64,000 nt of DNA from Streblospio benedicti (GCA_019095985.1 CM032662.1:37442435-37506434); one strand, 5' to 3'; counted from the first letter of the stretch, positions 22,741 through 35,330 are shown. Translations and numbers: made by a program. The notes: a model not told the origin generated them from the letters alone.

Positions 22741-23477
22741 GGCAGCAGCCGAGCTGGCAACAGCAGTGAAAGACGACGAGTGGCGGCAGCACTGACAGCG
22801 CCACATTTGTTAGGTCGTCTGCTGCTACAGCCAGCCCCGGCCCGAGTTACCGCCCCTCGCGCGTGATTGACAGGCCAGCGGCAGCCACAGCCGAGACCGG
22901 CGAGCCTCTCCTGTCGTCTGCTAGCCTCGCTTCACAGCAACATAAACGACGACGACGACGGCAGCGTTGTCGGTGTAGTAAACCCGTCTCCACAGTCTCT
23001 CCAGCCTTCAAAACTTGACAAACTCGCAGTTTGCCAGTTGTCGGCTGGTTGGTCGATGCTATAGCACTAGTAGTGAAAGTGGAGTGGTGGTTTGGGTTGT
23101 TTGTTAGTAGTCGCTTGTTCATGCGGAGGAGTATAGTTCGGTTGTGTTGACGGTTTCAATGCCGCAAACAACAGCATATTACAACTCATGAGTCGCATCA
23201 GCCACACTCTTGATAATCTGTCGTTTGGATCATACTATAATCGCAGGATTTCACGATCTTACGGATGTCGTCGCCGATGTCGTGTGTTGGTCTAGTTTGT
23301 AATCAGTATAATAATAAGTCTGCGGCAGTCGCAGCAGAAGCAGTATATTAAAACGGATATACTATATCACGAGAGGTGTTCGATCATTGGAATACTTGGT
23401 GTTCAAAACGGAATATCACTACTTTCATATAGTATAATCGCCACAGGACTAATTGTGACTTATCGCAGCCCACAGTA
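22690..23477 (+). promoter_or_regulatory. Meis proximal promoter / 5' leader
   Basis: GC- and CpG-rich from 22690 to about 23080, then falling toward the start codon. Carries an exact Pbx-Meis site (22864-22873). Its position directly before exon 1 fits a promoter and long 5' leader. The transcription start cannot be placed by eye. Confidence 0.55.
22864..22873 (+). promoter_or_regulatory. Exact Pbx-Meis composite site in Meis leader
   Basis: TGATTGACAG within GCGTGATTGACAGGCC, about 0.6 kb before the Meis start codon, in the CpG-rich leader. Suggests that Meis with Pbx binds its own promoter (inference). Confidence 0.6.
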
Positions 23478-23492
23478 ATGGCTGCGCCGAGG
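23478..23492 (+). CDS. Meis: Meis exon 1 (start codon, MAAPR)
   Basis: ATG GCT GCG CCG AGG then donor GTACGT. Only five codons, as in other Meis genes, where MAQ(P)R precedes an intron and then Tyr-Asp. The junction to exon 2 gives MAAPRYDGD, matching fly MAQPRYDD. Too short to find by ORF length; identified by position, donor and junction. Confidence 0.88.
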
Positions 23493-25496
23493 GTACGTCT
23501 ATAATCTGCTTTCAAACGTCCTACTATAAACGTGCTTCTTCAGTATTTGGATTACTTAAATTAAAAAATGACTGTCACTTCTATGATTGACAGCTGTCGT
23601 ATTGATGCACAACGCTATTGATACTATTGGCGCCAAGGCGTTATTTGATTTACTGCCGTGTACAGGCGTTGTCAAAATTATTGACACACACAGGCCACCA
23701 GCGAGCGTACACTTTTTGCCTCCCTGACACCCATGATCCCTGGCGTACGCCTGTACGTTTGATATCATGCACGCCATGCGGGAAGCATACACTTTGTCAT
23801 AAATCACACATGGGAGTAGAATATGCCACAAAGCGCTGTCAATGTGTTCGTACCCATCATTGATTAATACCCCCACAGTCTCTTTTAAAGTTAATTGTCC
23901 CTCTCCCATTGTCTTTGATTTCCAAATTTGAGAAACATTGTACTTTCTATGGAGTCTGACAAGTAGTTTTTATACACCATCGAATTCCTATGCGAGTACA
24001 CCACCGTCGGAGATTTGCGTGCAACCTCGCTGCACCCATCTATCTTGTACTGTCAAAGGTTTTATGGAAATGTAAGTTTTGCTATAAAAGTGAGATGCTA
24101 TTGTAGTTTTACCCAGTGACAGTGTGTGGGATTATGTGCTAGATAATGCAGACGAAAAATATAATGTTAATATATAGGACGTAAAAATGATGGATAATAT
24201 TTTTCAAAAAATATGACATACGTTTTGATTTATAAGAAGTGAAACTAAACCCCACCAAACACGTACGTGATGATGAGCTACACTGAAAACAAGTTCTATC
24301 ACTTGGAAATAACTTATTCATTCGCTCAGAAAAATAGATGACTACACGCGGGTCAGTAAAATCATGTGGCTGAATGGAACGACTTTGCACTTCTATTTTT
24401 CAATTTCATCAGCTATTGCTCCGATAGAGACACTGATTGAATATCGAATTCTAAACAAACCTATGCAATATCAGGAAAAGTGACACCTTCAAGATTTTGT
24501 GAACTATTTAAAAACTAATCACTCACACGTACGGTGTTCACTTCTATCTTTAATTAAGAATTAATAACCCAGCCTAGAGAGTATGTTAGATGAAACCTTT
24601 TGATTTTCACCCATTTTGTGCACTTAAACGGGGTGCTTGACTTATGCCAATACAATTGGCATCACCCTACCCACAATAGTCTCCTATGACTGTAGTGGAC
24701 ATTCATTGGCACTTTCCACAATGGAAAAGGGTCACTCTAAATAATAGCAATTCCAATATTGCACTATGCATGGTACGAGTATACCCTTTTGTCATTTAAA
24801 AAAAATCTGACAGTAGCACTTACGGGTTCTAAACGTGTACGCAATAAATACATTTTACTTGGGTGAAACCTTGGAATACAGTTATGGCAAGGGTTCGCTA
24901 TCAATCTTCATTGAATGCCATCATTCCAGATTCTGCAAAAGACAATAATTTCATATGACATACGAGCACATTGACAGCGTGTGGAGTTATACAGTATCAG
25001 TGAGATACGGAACGGCTTAAGATCAAATCATTACAAAATGTACAATCCCATTTGTGTGTGACAATTAATGCTACCAGACATTATAATTGGAAAAGTACAA
25101 TAAATTTAAATCCAAATTTACATGATCATTCTGACACTAAACAGATCATGATGTGAATAACAATCAATCTTTGTAATAAAGTAAATCTACACAGGCTACT
25201 TAGTTAACAAATATTATTTCAGTCAAGCCATCAATCAAAATTTTCACCTATATTTTCAAGTAATCCAAATTCACATTTTTTTCTCTCCATCTCTCATTAG
25301 TGAAATCAAATTATATATAATTTTTCGTCTATTACACCTTCTCATCTCCACCTCATCGTACACCCCGGCCACATCATCTAAATCCCAGCCATATACAAAC
25401 CATCCTCGAGTCTCTTTGCACCAAAGACATACAATCCTCACACACACCATCCCGCACCACCACCCTCGACTTATCCACGAGTCTCTCTGTTTGCAG
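23493..25496 (+). other. Meis intron 1 (2.0 kb)
   Basis: Begins GTACGT and ends CTCTCTGTTTGCAG. Apart from the Pbx-Meis site at 23584 it is AT-rich unique sequence; no repeat family recognised. Confidence 0.8.
23584..23593 (+). promoter_or_regulatory. Exact Pbx-Meis composite site in Meis intron 1
   Basis: TGATTGACAG 92 bases after the end of exon 1 (context CTATGATTGACAGCTGTCG; a CAGCTG E-box follows immediately, overlapping the last bases). Third exact copy in the window. Confidence 0.55.
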
Positions 25497-25825
25497 TACG
25501 ACGGGGACATGAACCCGTACGGTGCTAGCGGCATGGAGCACATGTACGGCGGGGGCGGCGGTCCCGGGGCCGACCCGCACGCGGCGCACCGCGGGCCCGG
25601 CCAGGGCGTGCCTGCGCTCTCGCACAGCCCCACGACGGGCGGCCCGGGCGGCTACACGGGACACAGCCCCACCGGCGGCCTGGGCTCGGCCGCGGCCGCG
25701 GCAGCAGCAGCCGCCCAGTACGGGCCCTACTCGTCGGCGCCCACGATGGGCGGAGGCGTGCCCGGGGCCATCAACAGCAGCCCCGGAGACTCCCAGCTCA
25801 AGCGGGACAAGGATTCGGTGTACGG
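25497..25825 (+). CDS. Meis: Meis exon 2 (variable N-terminus, polyalanine)
   Basis: Residues 6-115. Acceptor TCTCTGTTTGCAG, donor GTGAGT, ending two bases into Gly115. It starts YDGDMNPYG and ends LKRDKDSVYG; the KRDKD(A/S)(I/V)Y motif is shared by all Meis proteins. In between are a five-glycine run, SHSP and GHSP repeats and nine alanines (mixed GCC/GCG/GCA codons, so not a pure repeat). Third codon positions are almost all G or C. Antisense and shifted open frames here are shadows of this exon. Confidence 0.95.
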
Positions 25826-27184
25826 GTGAGTACGGGAGGACGGGAAGGGAGTGGACGGCGCAGTGAGCTGTAGTGTCGTCGGGTTGGGAATGGAAGACTA
25901 TGGTTTACAGGATGGAGTTGTTTGTACTTTGCGGGTGATTATAAGCAAGATTGTGAGAGAGCGAAAAGAAGAGGAATTAACTGCATGGGTGTGAAATTTG
26001 TATGTGATGTGTGCATTGTGAAGATCTGTTTGTAGACGGCAGGGTGCACGAGGCAAAATAAAAAGATAATATCAGTTTTAGAAGGGAGAAAGCTTTGCTT
26101 CAATAAGATACATGTGGGTTGACTTAAGGAGGACAAATAGTTAGGTGCCGTTACGGTAAATTTTACATTATTCAAGAAGAGGAATCTTTAGTTGTACAAC
26201 TTTTACGGCTGTCCATAAAGAGAAAAAACGTTATAAAGAACAAATACACTTCTGAGTTACATACAACCAACTAAATCATGAATACACACAGTGTCAACTA
26301 TTTACGCAAATCTGCTGTTAGTTTTTACCAACTAAATACAGCTGCATTTTGAAACAATTCTTTTTAAAGTTCAGAACAAAGGAATAACTTCAAACGTAAA
26401 ATGTACAAATGTGGGTTGACATATCGTTTGCACTTCTTCTGTCTCCCTGTGTTGTCGTTTTAAAGCGTGTGCAACATCCGACTGTAAATAATTGAGTAGA
26501 TCTAATATGCATATACTAGTATGACATGATTACAGCCAATCGGCTGGTAACATTTTCGCATAAGACACAATTTATTACTCTTCTAAGCACTTCCACATAA
26601 ATAAAAGATTTGAAATATTAAATTGACCATAATGGCTTTACTTTAAGTTCATTGACCCGTCGCTAATTCAGAATGACATTTTGACAGGCCAACAGTACTA
26701 GATAGAAACTTGCCCTTATGAAATATGTATTCTTCCCATTAATCAAAATAGCAATAGTATCCTCGTGAAGATTTCAATGTAACACATTAATACATAATGT
26801 TCATTGATAGATTTTTTTTCAGTGAATTATCACTATATCATTATGCCTATATGAATAATTCTTCAATGAAGTGTACTTGTTCTGAATTATGAAATATTGG
26901 TGAGTAAAACAATTTAAAACTAATGGTAATTTATAATTTCTTCAAAGATTTACGACCAAATTGGATCATCTTGAACCATGAAATATTCGCTAGTAAACTA
27001 ATCAAAAGCAATGCAAATTTAAATGTCTTCAACGATTTATGAACAAACTAGATCATGAGTAGTACACTACCAAGACACCTGTTCAATCATACTAATTAAA
27101 AGTACATATATAAACTACAAAAAACACTACCACAGCTAATAAACACACACAAACATAAATTGTACACGGAGCACGCTCATCGAT

Positions 27185-27410
27185 ATGCATCAATAGCAAT
27201 AATCGCCTACTAACGATCACCGTAAATTAGCGGACAATTAAACCGCGAGCGGAATTGGGTAAAAATGTGCAGCGCGTCAAAACTGTCTGCGTTGATGGGC
27301 AGTTGGGGCTGGAGATAGGGGCAGTTTATTTGGGTGCCATCAGCGGATGACTAATGGCTAACTAATGCCACACCTGACCGCAGGAATGCCCCTAGTATCA
27401 CGGAAGAAAC
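27185..27410. promoter_or_regulatory. Candidate enhancer in Meis intron 2
   Basis: A unique, repeat-free block with higher complexity than the flanks, containing ATTAG, TAAT and CACACCTGACC elements (CTACTAACGATCACCG, GATGACTAATGGCTAAC). Meis introns are known for conserved regulatory elements in many animals. Status here is inference only. Confidence 0.3.
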
Positions 27411-28599
27411 AGATGGAGCAAGTATCAACAATACACGCATGGATTATTAACACTTTTTATCGCCCATCTCTCAGTTTCTGGTTATTTATGTTGTGCGTTT
27501 GTACTGCAATAAGGAGGATGGAAACTGATGCCTGTTAAAAAGGATAATTCACAGCTTTTGTTGATTTATGCCGGTGTTGTATTTGTTCAAGTTCAAAGTC
27601 TATTGGATATTTTAACGCAAAATCAATTGGATATTACAGCAATTATGGATAATATGCAAGCAAAAAAAAAATCAAAGCACAGACATTTTAATTGTCAATT
27701 AAACCTAACTGCTACAATGCAGACTAGATCACTCCCGGTGTATTATAACCAATCGATCCCCTAAAAAGTTCACAGGCTTAAAAAAGCGAGAGGCATACAC
27801 TCAAACACCGGCAATGGCCCACTCTCTTGCATACGACAGCCACTGGTAATAGGATGGCAACTCTATTAAATATTTTACGACTAGAAACGTCGATACACCA
27901 AATGGTTTCTGCTCAAAATGAAATGTACTTTTTATGTCCTTAAACATTGTTTACGACTCTGCATCTCAAAATGCATAACGCACCAGAGTAGCGTCGATAA
28001 AGTACATAAAGATGATGGTGCTCCCCACGACCCTGATCGATACTGTGTGATGTACTCGGCAGGAAGTGTCTGAAAACTAAGTACTCTTCATACATCACGC
28101 GGTGCCCAAGTACTTTCAGAAAATAAAGTCTACAGCAGAAACGGCAGTACACCTATTGATATACAGTAAAATGAAATCAAAATATAGGAGTTCAAAAACT
28201 CAATACTATTCATACATCAACCAGCCAACAAGTTTATATGTTATTGTACTATCATACAAAAGATACAGCAGAACGAAAAAGAAAAAAAAAGCCAGTACAG
28301 CGATTAATCCAGTACTATATTGCCCTCAAGACGCGGAGCCAGCCAAGCCGTCAACCGGCGGCGGCCTAGATCTGTCAAATCGAGTTTGTCACTTTACCCA
28401 TGCTGCTGTGCGCGTCACTGAGCCAGAGTCAAAACTCAGCGAGCTTGCAAATGTGGCAGACGAACTCTAAACCGGAAAAACGTCACGTTTCACTGTACAA
28501 CACTCCTCCTCCACTTCTTTGTGTACTACTTTCGTATACTCGCCCGCTTTTAAACTGAACCCAACCACAGCACTGCACTATTTATTTTTTGTGTTCATA

Positions 28600-28900
28600 T
28601 TTCATGCACACCAATTTAGGGGCTTTTCCGCACCAAGCCGGCTGAAGTGGGGGTATATATTGAGACTGAGCTGCGCGGGGTTTGTTGCCATGGAAACGTG
28701 GGGGAACCCCATCACTCAGCGGTGACAGGCGGAATTAATCCGCCCGGCTGCACGGAGTATAGTGCTCGCACCATTCACACGCTGGCGCCTTTAATAAGGC
28801 AGTATCACCCCCAGATTTTGCAGTACACCATATGTTGTCTACGATCCCGTTTTGAGGGTATTTCCTGGAAATGTGTGAGAGCTTCAATCTGTGTCGTCGC
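28600..28900. promoter_or_regulatory. Candidate enhancer with RFX X-box and Meis-like site
   Basis: Contains GTTGCCATGGAAAC (28684-28697), a near-ideal X-box for RFX factors; TGACAGG (28723-28729), a Meis half-site; and overlapping it GGCGGA-ATTAA-TCCGCC (28728-28744), a perfect 6-base inverted pair that also offers TAATCC for Otx/Pitx-type homeodomains. GC-richer than the rest of the intron. Confidence 0.45.
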
Positions 28901-29525
28901 ACGCGCATGCGTATAACGGGTGACATTTAGGCAAGAGCCAAACGACAAATGAGAGTAGAGTGTCTCACGGGGAAACGCTCGGGTAAAATAATAAATGTGC
29001 GATGGATGTTTGTCAGGGATGTCATAGCACTGCTTTAAAGATGAAAATGTATTTTGAACTGAAACAGAATGAAAATAATTGACCTTTTCTTGCATGGGTT
29101 GTGTTTAATTGTTTTTCTTCCATCTCATAGTTGAGAAACAAAATGATATAAGATATCGAATGTTGTTTCAAATGTGTTTATATTGAATTAAGAATAAATA
29201 AGATTTTAATAGGCACCAGTCACTTTGTTGTAAAGCTGCAGGTTTGGATAACAAATATTCTTTGTGGAAAACAGCTATAGTACACGTATCATATGCTTGT
29301 TCATGTTTTGATCTTCAGTCAGTACATCCCAAGCAATCAAAAAATCCTTTTAGTCCAGCCCTCATCACCAACCAACCAAACCACCATCAAACAATAAAAA
29401 ACAAACCCTCATCACTTCCAATAATTAAATATTAAACTTGAAAAAATCACTTAAAACTTTCACCTCCACTACCATCAAACAATAATGAGATAATGGGACT
29501 CTAAAGCAAACTTCTGCCATTCCAG

Positions 29526-29664
29526 CCACCCCCTGTTCCCGCTGCTGGCCCTCATCTTCGAGAAGTGCGAGCTGGCCACGTGCACGCCCCGTGAACCCGG
29601 CGTGGCCGGTGACGTCTGCTCCTCAGAGTCCTTCAACGAGGACATCCGGGTCTTCTCCAATCAG
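29526..29664 (+). CDS. Meis: Meis exon 3 (Meis domain, first helix block)
   Basis: Residues 115-161, starting [20 protein letters not shown] and containing [20 protein letters not shown]. Acceptor CTTCTGCCATTCCAG, donor GTATCG after AAT CAG. One glycine shorter than vertebrate MEIS1 (VAGD for VAGGD). High GC at third positions (41 of 46 codons). Confidence 0.97.
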
Positions 29665-31597
29665 GTATCGAGCTGGGTATGCCTCCCCCAACCTTCTACA
29701 CCGAGTGCCGATTCTCTGAGATTTGGTTTTCACGGGGTATAATAACTAACTAATTGTTTTGTATCTGAAGTCCTTATCCCTGGGAGTTTGTATACTTCAA
29801 TGATGTATCTTCAGCCTACTGGAATTTATTTTACACTGCGGCGCAGGGTTTCAACACCCATTCAAATAATTTGCGTGGTGAATAAAACTCAAATATATGA
29901 AAATGCAGTGATAATGATTTGTGCGAATATAAATTTTGTGTTAGTCAGCAAACATCACATCAATCAATCAGCAAATGTTGTGTTGCAATATACAAAATGC
30001 TGTGAATTGATGTCAGTATAGAAGTGCGTATCTAACTTGCAACCATGGTGTTTGATTATGTGCACAACGAGTCCAGGAAGTATTCAAACTCCACTGACAA
30101 GGATTTTTGTACCGAAACTTGCCACCAGAGAATTGGTACTTTTTCTTGGTCGGGCTACCCCTATCTCTTTCTCTATTAGTATCTTTTTTAACTAAATAGC
30201 AAACAGTAATTAAACAATTAACGCCATTTTGATGTTGTACCTTTGTTGTATTGATAAGTTACTTAAAATCATATATAAACTGCTAAGAGTTATTATTAAA
30301 ATGACAACAACATAATAAACTCCAGTCACGCGTTTGCTCGCGCACACCTCTCATCATTATCGCTCGTTCGCGCCAAAGTAACGATTTCAACGCGCACTTG
30401 CTTGCGGCTAAAACGACGGTTAACGTAATAATAGTGAGTTGAATAAAACTCAGCCGGACGTCAAGTGATTGTTGTGACAATCGGCACCATTATGAAGGTC
30501 GCACGGAGACCGCAATCATGGGCTCGTCTAGTCAATGTCGGCTGTCCTGTAATTGATACATTTATCATATTTTTTATTCAGTTTTGAATACATCAATTTG
30601 TACATCGACTGCGCTGTCCGATTTATTCTATTGTTTGTACAGATGTTTTTTTTTATCATTCCCGTTTCGATAATTACTAGAATATTGTTTTGAATATAAA
30701 ATCAAATTACAATAATAACATCGTTTAATTGTGTCATTTTTATTGATTCTAACACCTTCATTATCACAATGAATTCATTGCCTACTAGAACAAGGCTACA
30801 TTAAACATTTTAATGTATTAAAAGCACTCTACAAATTAATTAAACTTTTAATTAGTCTAGCCAATAGGTACAATCATTTCACATTGTATAGCCATGCATA
30901 TACGATTACAATATTAACCAAAGGAGCAGAAAATGTCCCACAGCAGACTTGGCTCGCTGTCGTGTATGTATCACAGTCGTTCGGGCAAAATTGGACACAT
31001 TATGTCAATTTCAATTAACTGTCAGTAATCACGATCCTCTACCATACAGTACCAACAATGCTTCAGCCTCCCTCCCTCGTCAACGACGAAATTGTTTTGG
31101 ACGATGTATCTATCAAAACAAACACTCATGCTGACGTTTCAGTAAATGACATGCTCAAATATGTCACTTCAATCAGTTATGCTTTGCTTTTTTTCTTCTC
31201 CAACACATTAACAAAAACAGTATATACAATACCACGAATATAACAATAACCGAGTACAAATCACCTATACGTACGTGTGTGCTATAGAATATAACCTAGT
31301 TAAACCTACATATCACTAACAGAAAGTAATCTGGTTTCTAGTTTATTATGTTCTGTCATATTCACTTATCAGATTAAGTACAGAGAACTGAATGCGTTCG
31401 CGTTGGTGAATGCCTTGCTTCCTTCTGGTCTTATCGTAGAAAGTCATCGAAGCTCAAGCAGAATGTGCATTTGAAGTTGTAAAGGCTGGGAGCGTGCGTG
31501 TTGATTTAAATGTAGCAATTGGAAATATTTATTCCACGTGAGTGCTTTTTCCATTTCACTGCGCCTCTAATCATCTGTTACTTCTCTCTCTTTTCAG
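29665..31597 (+). other. Meis intron 3 (1.9 kb)
   Basis: Ends CTCTCTCTTTTCAG. AT-rich with a short CpG-richer stretch at about 30325-30430; no repeats recognised. Confidence 0.8.
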
Positions 31598-31648
31598 GCC
31601 AAAGCGGAAAAGCCATTCTTCTCGGCAAATCACGAGCTGGATAGCCTG
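31598..31648 (+). CDS. Meis: Meis exon 4 (17 codons)
   Basis: AKAEKPFFSANHELDSL, residues 162-178, matching the equivalent 17-residue exon of MEIS1 (VRAEKPLFSSNPELDNL). Acceptor TTTTCAG, donor GTAAGT. Phase 0 at both ends. Too short for ORF detection. Confidence 0.95.
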
Positions 31649-33162
31649 GTAAGTAACTATTTATCAGTGAGCCGTCTAGTGTAAAATTTGACTTTTATCA
31701 CGTAACTTGCGGTTTAATGGCTTATGTGTGTCAAATTGGGAGTGAGATAGCGCCAAGAATGACACTAAGACCCACTATGAGGGGTTCGCATGGCGAAAAC
31801 CTTGTCAAAACAAATAAAAACTCGGAGATGTAGCCAGTGTGGACAGTTTTATTGTGCATTTCTTTTTAATCTGGCAATGCAATTTCAAGTCTGGTTAATC
31901 GAGTGGACTCAGACGACAGTGTCCGTCGCCAAACGTTCTCTGTAGTATACAGCACAGTCGCTCACGTCTGCCGAGCTTTTTCCCACACAGTTTATGGCTG
32001 TTCGCTACCACGAGATGTGTACTCACGGGTTTGGATTACTGTCGTGACTGACTACTATTTCCGCGTCCCAAACGCATGAATGAGTTTTAGAGATTCAGGT
32101 TCCAGGGCCCGCGGATCACGTGCTTTCATCTGAGACCTAATCAAAGTAGTTCCGTCGGTGCGTAGGAATTTGCGATCCCTAAACACGTGCGTTATCACGT
32201 TTCCGAAACTAAAGAAGCTCATCATCGTCTGTCTTAAACGATATGCCTGTCAAAACGCTTTGTCAATAAACTATAACCAAAACAGTAATTCGTTTGCTTG
32301 TGTTTACAACATTACACACAGCATGGGAGCAATGCCCTGGGTCGCACAGACACCAAACTCCAGCATCCGAGCATTTCAGTTTTCGTGTTTAACTTTTAAT
32401 TGCTCATGGGGTTGACTCAGACATAACCATTACCAACACGCCATGATAAAACTTAATATCCGTGGAGCATGATTATGAAGCACACATGCACGCAAAGCCG
32501 AAGTACACATACTGGTAATGTCACATTTATGTTTGAGCCAATGGAGAAAAAAAGACAGCAGGAATGCTACTGGATCGGCCAAGCAGCTAAGCTACTATAG
32601 TGTCGAGTGACATTCTGAATTTCCCTAATCCAATTTCTGTCGTGCCCGATCTCTATTCTAGGAGTAAAAGTGGGCTTGACATTCTCTATGGTCGTTGTTA
32701 TAATATCGCAATTTCCCCACCATTTTGCGTTATTGTGCGTTCAATGTCTGTCCATTCATTGACCACGAGTAATAACGAGGAGCTCCGACTATAGATACCA
32801 CTTGGTGGCCATGATTTTAATGTGTGCTTTTACAATTATGAATACATTCAAAAGATTTGTATTTCAAAATGAAGGTTTTACAGACCATCGTGGTTTAATA
32901 TGCATTCGGACATGTGTTTTCTATGAATGTGATTTTGATTTACGCGCATGCACTAAGAAATGTAGCTGATAATATGTTTGATCGTAATGTATTTATATAA
33001 TCACAAAAAAGATTATATGTGGATCAATTCTATGTATAGATATAAAATGTGTGTGCGGATGATATTTGAAGCCATCATTATTCAACATAGACATTGATAT
33101 GAAAAGGGTTCCTGAATTGCCATCTAAAATGTTGTTGATATAAGCATAATTTTATGTTCCAG
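31649..33162 (+). other. Meis intron 4 (1.5 kb)
   Basis: Begins GTAAGT, ends TTATGTTCCAG. Unique sequence; 31880-32150 is somewhat GC-richer. Nothing else recognised. Confidence 0.8.
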
Positions 33163-33213
33163 ATGATCCAAGCTATTCAAGTGTTGCGATTTCACCTGCT
33201 AGAGTTAGAGAAG
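33163..33213 (+). CDS. Meis: Meis exon 5 (17 codons)
   Basis: MIQAIQVLRFHLLELEK, residues 179-195, identical to vertebrate MEIS1 in this stretch. It is a core Pbx-contact helix. Acceptor TTATGTTCCAG, donor GTAAGC, phase 0 at both ends. Unlike exons 2, 3 and 6, its third positions are only about half G/C. Confidence 0.97.
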
Positions 33214-34546
33214 GTAAGCAAAGCAATATCATACTTTTTGCATTTCTCACTGATTATATTTGGATGAGATGTATAACATATGTAGCAACACCTGCCCGCA
33301 ATCTGATGGAGATACAAGTAGGTTTACTTTCCACTGTGCAATTGGATGAACTGTTTTTGTTTGTAAATGTTTATAAACATTATTACAGGCCTTTTTGAAA
33401 GATGAGAATATAGCATGTGTATATATTTTCTTTCACCTTTTTGAGGGTATATAGCAAATAAGCTAGAATTTGTTGCTTTTGAAGAAGATAGATTGATTTC
33501 CAAATACGCCATGCACTTCTTTGACAGCTTCATTGTTTTCTTATTGTACGACACTCGTCGCGATAAAGTATCCATCTTCACACCTGTGGGGAAAACCCAT
33601 AAAAAAATCACAATCACGTGACACCATCTGCACGTGGTTCTTCCAAAAATAGCAGTGAAAAGTACTACCCCAAATATATTACTCGTATGTCACGGATGGA
33701 GCTATTAATGTGCGTAATAATGTGGCGGTTATGGTTTTATGGAGCTTGTGGAAGACGTTTACAGCCGAGAGGTACTTTATGAGTGGTAGCGGGGTCGCCT
33801 GCTGAGAGGGTTGGTGTGGTAGAGCGGGGTGAAATACTGAAATGGAGGCTGTGTACGCCAGGATGCATTGGCATCTGAAGATTGTTGTGATTGTACAACG
33901 ATTTTCATATACTTATATAGTAAAATGTAATTAGCTGTCAACTTAAGTATAAAATATGTGTTTGAATTTGAAAAGTTTGCAAAATAGCGTTTGCCCCCTG
34001 AAATGGTTACCCCGGAAAGGTTACAATGGTTACGTGAAAAAAGAGCCATTTTATAGTATTTTTTAAGCCAGGTTTTTAATTAAATATAATGATAATGGTA
34101 TTTTTCCATGTTAGGGTAGCACAAATTGACAGCGTTTTCTATTATGAATGAAAACTTTTTGATGTCTATCCTTGAAAATGGTTTCAAGCTTATGATATTT
34201 ACATATTTCGCTACGGGAACAATGCCAGCGTTCGCTTTTCAATAATTGATTAATGAAAGACAGGCCTTGAAAATGACACCATTGTATATGGCCGTGGCCC
34301 GTTTGATGTGTACACGTACTACTACCAACTCTTTTACTGTTTAGATCAGTTCACCTTTCAAAACACATCATCGAAATTTCACACTGCCATTGAGAGGCGT
34401 GCCTTTTAGCATTAATTCTGTAGCAGACGTGTAAGTAGACAAGTCAGCACAATTATTAAATATTGATAGCTGCCAAAATGGGCATCAAATGGTGGTGATA
34501 GACACTTGTTTCGCCAAAATCCGACACTTTGAATTTGCAAACGATA

Positions 34547-34720
34547 CAGTAGAACCTCCAGATATGATGACCTCTTTACGAAGACCACCTCTATAGTAAA
34601 ACCACTTCTTGAAGTCCCAATCTTTCATAAAGCGACTAATATCAACCTACGTAAACAGACAGCCTCTCTATATAGACCACTGGATGCCAGCCCCAGTGTT
34701 GTCATAAATTAGAGAAGTTC
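34547..34720 (+). mobile_element. GACC-type MITE, copy 6
   Basis: CAGTAGAACCTCCAGATATG after TA; interior CGAAGACCACCTCTATAG and CTCTATATAGACCACTGGAT; right end diverged (AGAGAAGTTCTTGG). Confidence 0.8.
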
Positions 34721-34969
34721 TTGGCCATTGTATCTGCTGATTTTATTAGCTGTTGTACTGAACGTTGGTATTCTGCTGACAATCAGCATAGCTGTGTCGG
34801 TGGGTCGCTGTTGATATGGTGGACGTCGTTATCAGTGCATTAAGAGTGGAGAGTCGGCGGCGGGAAGACCACTCGTGATTATCCTCTTCACTCTGACCTC
34901 GAAAATATAGTTACAAAACTGGCTTAGCATTGCGTTTTAAAACCTTTATGGTCAGCATATAGAGATGAT

Positions 34970-35330
34970 TAAGTCTCCACCGCCGCCACCATGTAATACC
35001 TCATAAATTATAAGCTGCAAGGCCGGGGATTTATTGGAAAAAGCTTCGAGGGCCAATGAATCATGCAACATTCTTGCAGTAAATTGTGCTTGATTTACAT
35101 AATGAATTAGTGGCTTTTAGATGCGTTACAATGCTGGCCCGGCATATTCAATACACCACGGCAGACTAATTTTTTCCGATCACCGATGTTTGTTTTAGTG
35201 AAACCGGTCGGTTATTGGCGAGTCGCATGTACGTATTGCATCAGTGATATTCTGGAGGCCGGAAACAATGTAATGGCAAAGTAGGAGCAGACCGCCGCCG
35301 ACACCGAACAGTGAAACTTGGAGGAATATT
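34970..35330. promoter_or_regulatory. Candidate enhancer in Meis intron 5
   Basis: Repeat-free block with homeodomain-type elements: GCTTGATTTACATAATGAAT (35088-35107) includes a Pbx-Hox-like TGATTTAC, and CCAATGAATCATGCAAC precedes it. Unusual complexity compared with its flanks. Function is inference. Confidence 0.3.

Larger units (their letters stand above)
25826..29525 (+). other. Meis intron 2 (3.7 kb)
   Basis: Free of the MITEs that fill the other long introns. Contains two unique blocks that look regulatory, about 27185-27410 and 28320-28900, the second with an RFX X-box. The rest is AT-rich. Confidence 0.7.

Noticed and set aside
25271-25866. Other long frames on both strands over Meis exon 2
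   Set aside because: Shadows of the GC-rich exon; the Meis frame is fixed by the KRDKDSVYG motif and splice phase.
28102-28470. 122-codon frame in Meis intron 2
   Set aside because: First half is lysine-rich AT sequence; the second half is GC-rich but has no splice sites or known motif.
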